The translations under genes and the position numbers were made by a program. A stretch of 7,725 bases of DNA from an uncultured Candidatus Saccharibacteria bacterium (GTDB taxonomy: Bacteria > Patescibacteriota > Saccharimonadia > Saccharimonadales > Saccharimonadaceae): contig CALKRO010000149.1 of assembly GCA_937990205.1 (NCBI GenBank), positions 1-7,725 of the forward strand, written 5' to 3'. Every line of letters begins with the position of its first letter. Within the stretch, counting starts at the first letter, position 1. Below, one piece after another: positions 6,342 to 7,725 of this stretch. The notes under the pieces were generated by a model. That model did no database searches. It worked only from the letters and a program-made list of their open reading frames with translations, and was not told where the DNA came from.

Positions 6342-7295
6342 TTATTTGCGAATTTTTGCCGCCAGACTTGCCAGTGGAAGTATTAACGGATTTAGGTACT
6401 TCCATTTTTTTGTCAGCGGCATCGCACTTCGTGCCACCGCCAAAGCATGAGAAATCTTAAAACGCAGGTATAATTTTCTTAGCCATTTCCGTTTCAGCTT
6501 TTTGATTTCTGCTGAATCCTTTTTATCTTCCGCCCATTTTGTAATATTTTGGAAAGATTTCTGCCAGTTGCTAAATTTCATTGATGAACTCGCTACGGTG
6601 CTAGTTTCGGTACCATAGTTATAAATATAATTGGCTTTTAGAACCATACCGATACGATTAAAGCCAGCTTCTTCCGCCGCCTTCAAATATCGTAAAACAA
6701 ACATCGTATCTTCTGCAAAATCCCAACCCACCGGAAATTCTACTTTTGCTTTTTTAATCACCGAAAGTCGGAACATCTTATTAATCGCCGCGTACATCCT
6801 GCCGTCACTCGCCAGTAAACTTAAGATATAAGCGCGAAAATTCACTTCTTCCAGTCCCGTCCAAATTTCATTAGTAAAGAAATTTTTTTCCGTCTGCATT
6901 CTCAAACGACGATAAACATAACCACAGACCGAAAGCGCATTTCTCGGATCTTTTTCTAGGCTTTTAAATAAATCTTCAATATGGGTTTTCTTCACTTCAT
7001 CATCCGAATCGATAAAAGTGACATATTTTCCTGAAGCTTTTTTTAGTCCTAAATTTCTCGCCCCCGCCGCCCCTTGATTTTTTTGGCGCAGAATCGTCAT
7101 GTTCAGGTTTTTATTTTTTAGTTTACTCTGCCTGATAAATTCTGTAACCAAATCAAAACTACCGTCTTTCGACCCGTCGTCCACGCAAATGATTTCTAAA
7201 TTTTCATAACTTTGTTTAGTCAGTTTATCCAACAATTTAACTACCGAGTCGCCCGTATTATAGATTGGAATAATTACAGAAATTAATGGTTTCAT
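6342..7295 (-). CDS. Glycosyltransferase family 2 (GT-A), single-gene unit
   Basis: A 317-aa GT2 enzyme with the same plan as the one at 3837-4823 but clearly diverged. It shows PLISVIIPIYN (3-13), VDDGSKDGS (38-46), QKNQGAAGARNLG (71-83), metal-binding DSDD (96-99) and a likely base AED (194-196). The C-terminal 60 residues are strongly basic with hydrophobic stretches, suggesting association with the inner membrane. It likely transfers a sugar in the same surface-glycan pathway; donor and acceptor cannot be assigned. It is transcribed alone toward the four-gene operon and ends 2 bp from it. There is no SD before the ATG, only an extended -10 eight bases upstream. The N-terminal GT2 motif sits at residue 3, so a later start is excluded. 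Confidence 0.93.
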   Translation of the reverse strand: MKPLISVIIPIYNTGDSVVKLLDKLTKQSYENLEIICVDDGSKDGSFDLVTEFIRQSKLKNKNLNMTILRQKNQGAAGARNLGLKKASGKYVTFIDSDDEVKKTHIEDLFKSLEKDPRNALSVCGYVYRRLRMQTEKNFFTNEIWTGLEEVNFRAYILSLLASDGRMYAAINKMFRLSVIKKAKVEFPVGWDFAEDTMFVLRYLKAAEEAGFNRIGMVLKANYIYNYGTETSTVASSSMKFSNWQKSFQNITKWAEDKKDSAEIKKLKRKWLRKLYLRFKISHALAVARSAMPLTKKWKYLNPLILPLASLAAKIRK

Positions 7296-7303
7296 TTGTT
7301 TTG

Positions 7304-7312
7304 ATTATAACA
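7304..7312 (-). promoter_or_regulatory. Extended -10 promoter of the lone GT2 gene
   Basis: The minus strand reads TGTTATAAT, a perfect TATAAT with TG extension, 8 nt before the ATG at 7295. The predicted leader is 0-2 nt and contains no SD. A perfect TTGACA exists at 7326-7321, but its 11-bp spacing is too short for a normal -35. Confidence 0.75.
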
Positions 7313-7336
7313 TGCACCCTTGTCAAAACTCGCATA

Positions 7337-7345
7337 TGATATAAT
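7337..7345 (+). promoter_or_regulatory. Extended -10 promoter of the ABC permease gene
   Basis: The sequence reads TGATATAAT, identical to the box at 2645-2653, and again exactly 6 nt before the ATG (7352). The predicted mRNA starts at or next to the A of the start codon. TTGTCA at 7320-7325 lies 14 bp upstream of TATAAT, shorter than normal, so the extended -10 probably carries the recognition. Confidence 0.78.
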
Positions 7346-7351
7346 TTATTT

Positions 7352-7725
7352 ATGAATATTCCAAAAATTTGGAGCCGTAAAAATAGCATTCTTCTGAAGG
7401 AATTAGTCAAGACCGACTTTAAAATTCGCTATCAAGGTTCCGTCCTCGGTTATCTTTGGGCTGTCCTTCGTCCAATGCTTCTATTTGCTATTTTATATAC
7501 CGTTTTTGCTAAAATTTTGAAAATGGGTGGCGATATTCCACACTATTCGGTCTATCTGATGACCGGTACGGTTTTCTGGAGTTTCTTTTCGGAATGTACT
7601 AGTCAAGGTATTCAGGCCATCGTCGGCCGGAGTGACCTACTTCGCAAAATTAGTTTTCCGAAATGGATTATTGTCGTTTCGTCTACCATCACTGCCTTAA
7701 TTAATTTTTTAATTAATTTTTTTTT
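7352..7725 (+). CDS. ABC-2 type polysaccharide export permease, Wzm/TagG/RgpC family (N-terminal part, cut by right edge)
   Basis: The frame opens at 7352 and stays open for 124 codons to the right edge. The family signature is at the N-terminus: a short amphipathic lead, then LLKELVKTDFKIRYQGSVLG (14-33), a first membrane segment at about 34-55 (LWAVLRPMLLFAILYTVFA), and YLMTGTVFWSFF (71-82) as the second. The stretch SDLLRKISFPKW (96-107) is the cytosolic coupling segment typical of these transporters, followed by a third hydrophobic stretch. Such permeases pair with a Wzt/TagH-type ATPase to move lipid-linked polysaccharide or teichoic acid across the membrane; the ATPase gene is probably beyond the right edge. 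The start is supported by the 6-nt spacing from the -10 and by the position of the family motif. It diverges from the lone GT2 gene. Confidence 0.9.
   Translation, partial: MNIPKIWSRKNSILLKELVKTDFKIRYQGSVLGYLWAVLRPMLLFAILYTVFAKILKMGGDIPHYSVYLMTGTVFWSFFSECTSQGIQAIVGRSDLLRKISFPKWIIVVSSTITALINFLINFF

Noticed and set aside
6334..6347. Inverted repeat AAATAA-AC-TTATTT spanning the two convergent stops, as a bidirectional terminator
   Set aside because: Its six A/T pairs with a 2-nt loop cannot form a stable hairpin. The symmetry comes from two facing TAA codons in AT-rich sequence.
6631..6831. A 66-codon plus-strand open frame
   Set aside because: It is antisense to the GT2 gene across conserved motifs and has no recognisable domain.
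463..7295. Alternative genetic code (UGA recoded, as in some CPR lineages)
   Set aside because: All complete genes run full length to TAA or TAG with no in-frame TGA.
7320..7326. TTGTCA (plus) / TTGACA (minus) as classical -35 boxes
   Set aside because: Spacing to the -10 boxes is 14 bp and 11 bp, outside the normal 16-18 bp.

Overview
The window is a tightly packed, low-GC stretch of bacterial surface-glycan DNA: eight genes (six complete, one cut at each edge), with the longest intergenic gap 56 bp. Five or six of the eight are glycosyltransferases. The others are a UDP-hexose 4-epimerase (galE), a small membrane methyltransferase and the start of an ABC-2 polysaccharide-export permease. 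No RNA gene, IS element, CRISPR array or convincing terminator is visible, and no gene-free stretch exceeds 300 bases. The complete genes read through under the standard code and end in TAA or TAG, so UGA is not recoded. The low GC, minimal spacing and leaderless-looking operon starts would suit a reduced-genome bacterium such as a Saccharibacteria (TM7/CPR) member. A Gram-positive (Bacillota) origin cannot be excluded from sequence alone, and the organism call is inference.

Layout. (1) Positions 1-2613, minus strand: a two-gene operon transcribed leftward, first a 716-aa GT2-GT4 two-domain glycosyltransferase, then the N-terminal part of a polytopic membrane protein resembling GT-C glycosyltransferases, with its SD overlapping the upstream stop codon. 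(2) Positions 2614-2659: a 46-bp divergent promoter region. (3) Positions 2660-6339, plus strand: a four-gene operon GT4 - GT2 - galE - ICMT-like methyltransferase, with gaps of 1, 19 and 9 nt. (4) Positions 6342-7295, minus strand: a lone GT2 gene meeting the operon tail to tail with only 2 bp between stops. (5) Positions 7296-7351: a second divergent promoter region. (6) 7352 to the right edge, plus strand: the Wzm/TagG/RgpC-type ABC permease, running off the window.

How the genes may fit together (inference): GalE supplies UDP-Gal and/or UDP-GalNAc; the GT2 and GT4 enzymes build an oligosaccharide on a lipid carrier at the cytoplasmic face; the ABC permease, with an ATPase expected just outside the right edge, exports it; the GT-C-like protein may add sugars from polyprenyl-phosphate donors on the outer face; and the methyltransferase may modify a lipid or isoprenoid.

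The most striking non-coding signal is a repeated start architecture. All four genes that open a transcription unit have an extended -10 (TGnTATAAT) only 6-10 nt before the ATG and no Shine-Dalgarno, which predicts leaderless or near-leaderless mRNAs. Genes inside the operons mostly have clear SD sequences. In the first divergent region the two -10 boxes sit in each other's -35 positions, so the promoters should exclude each other.
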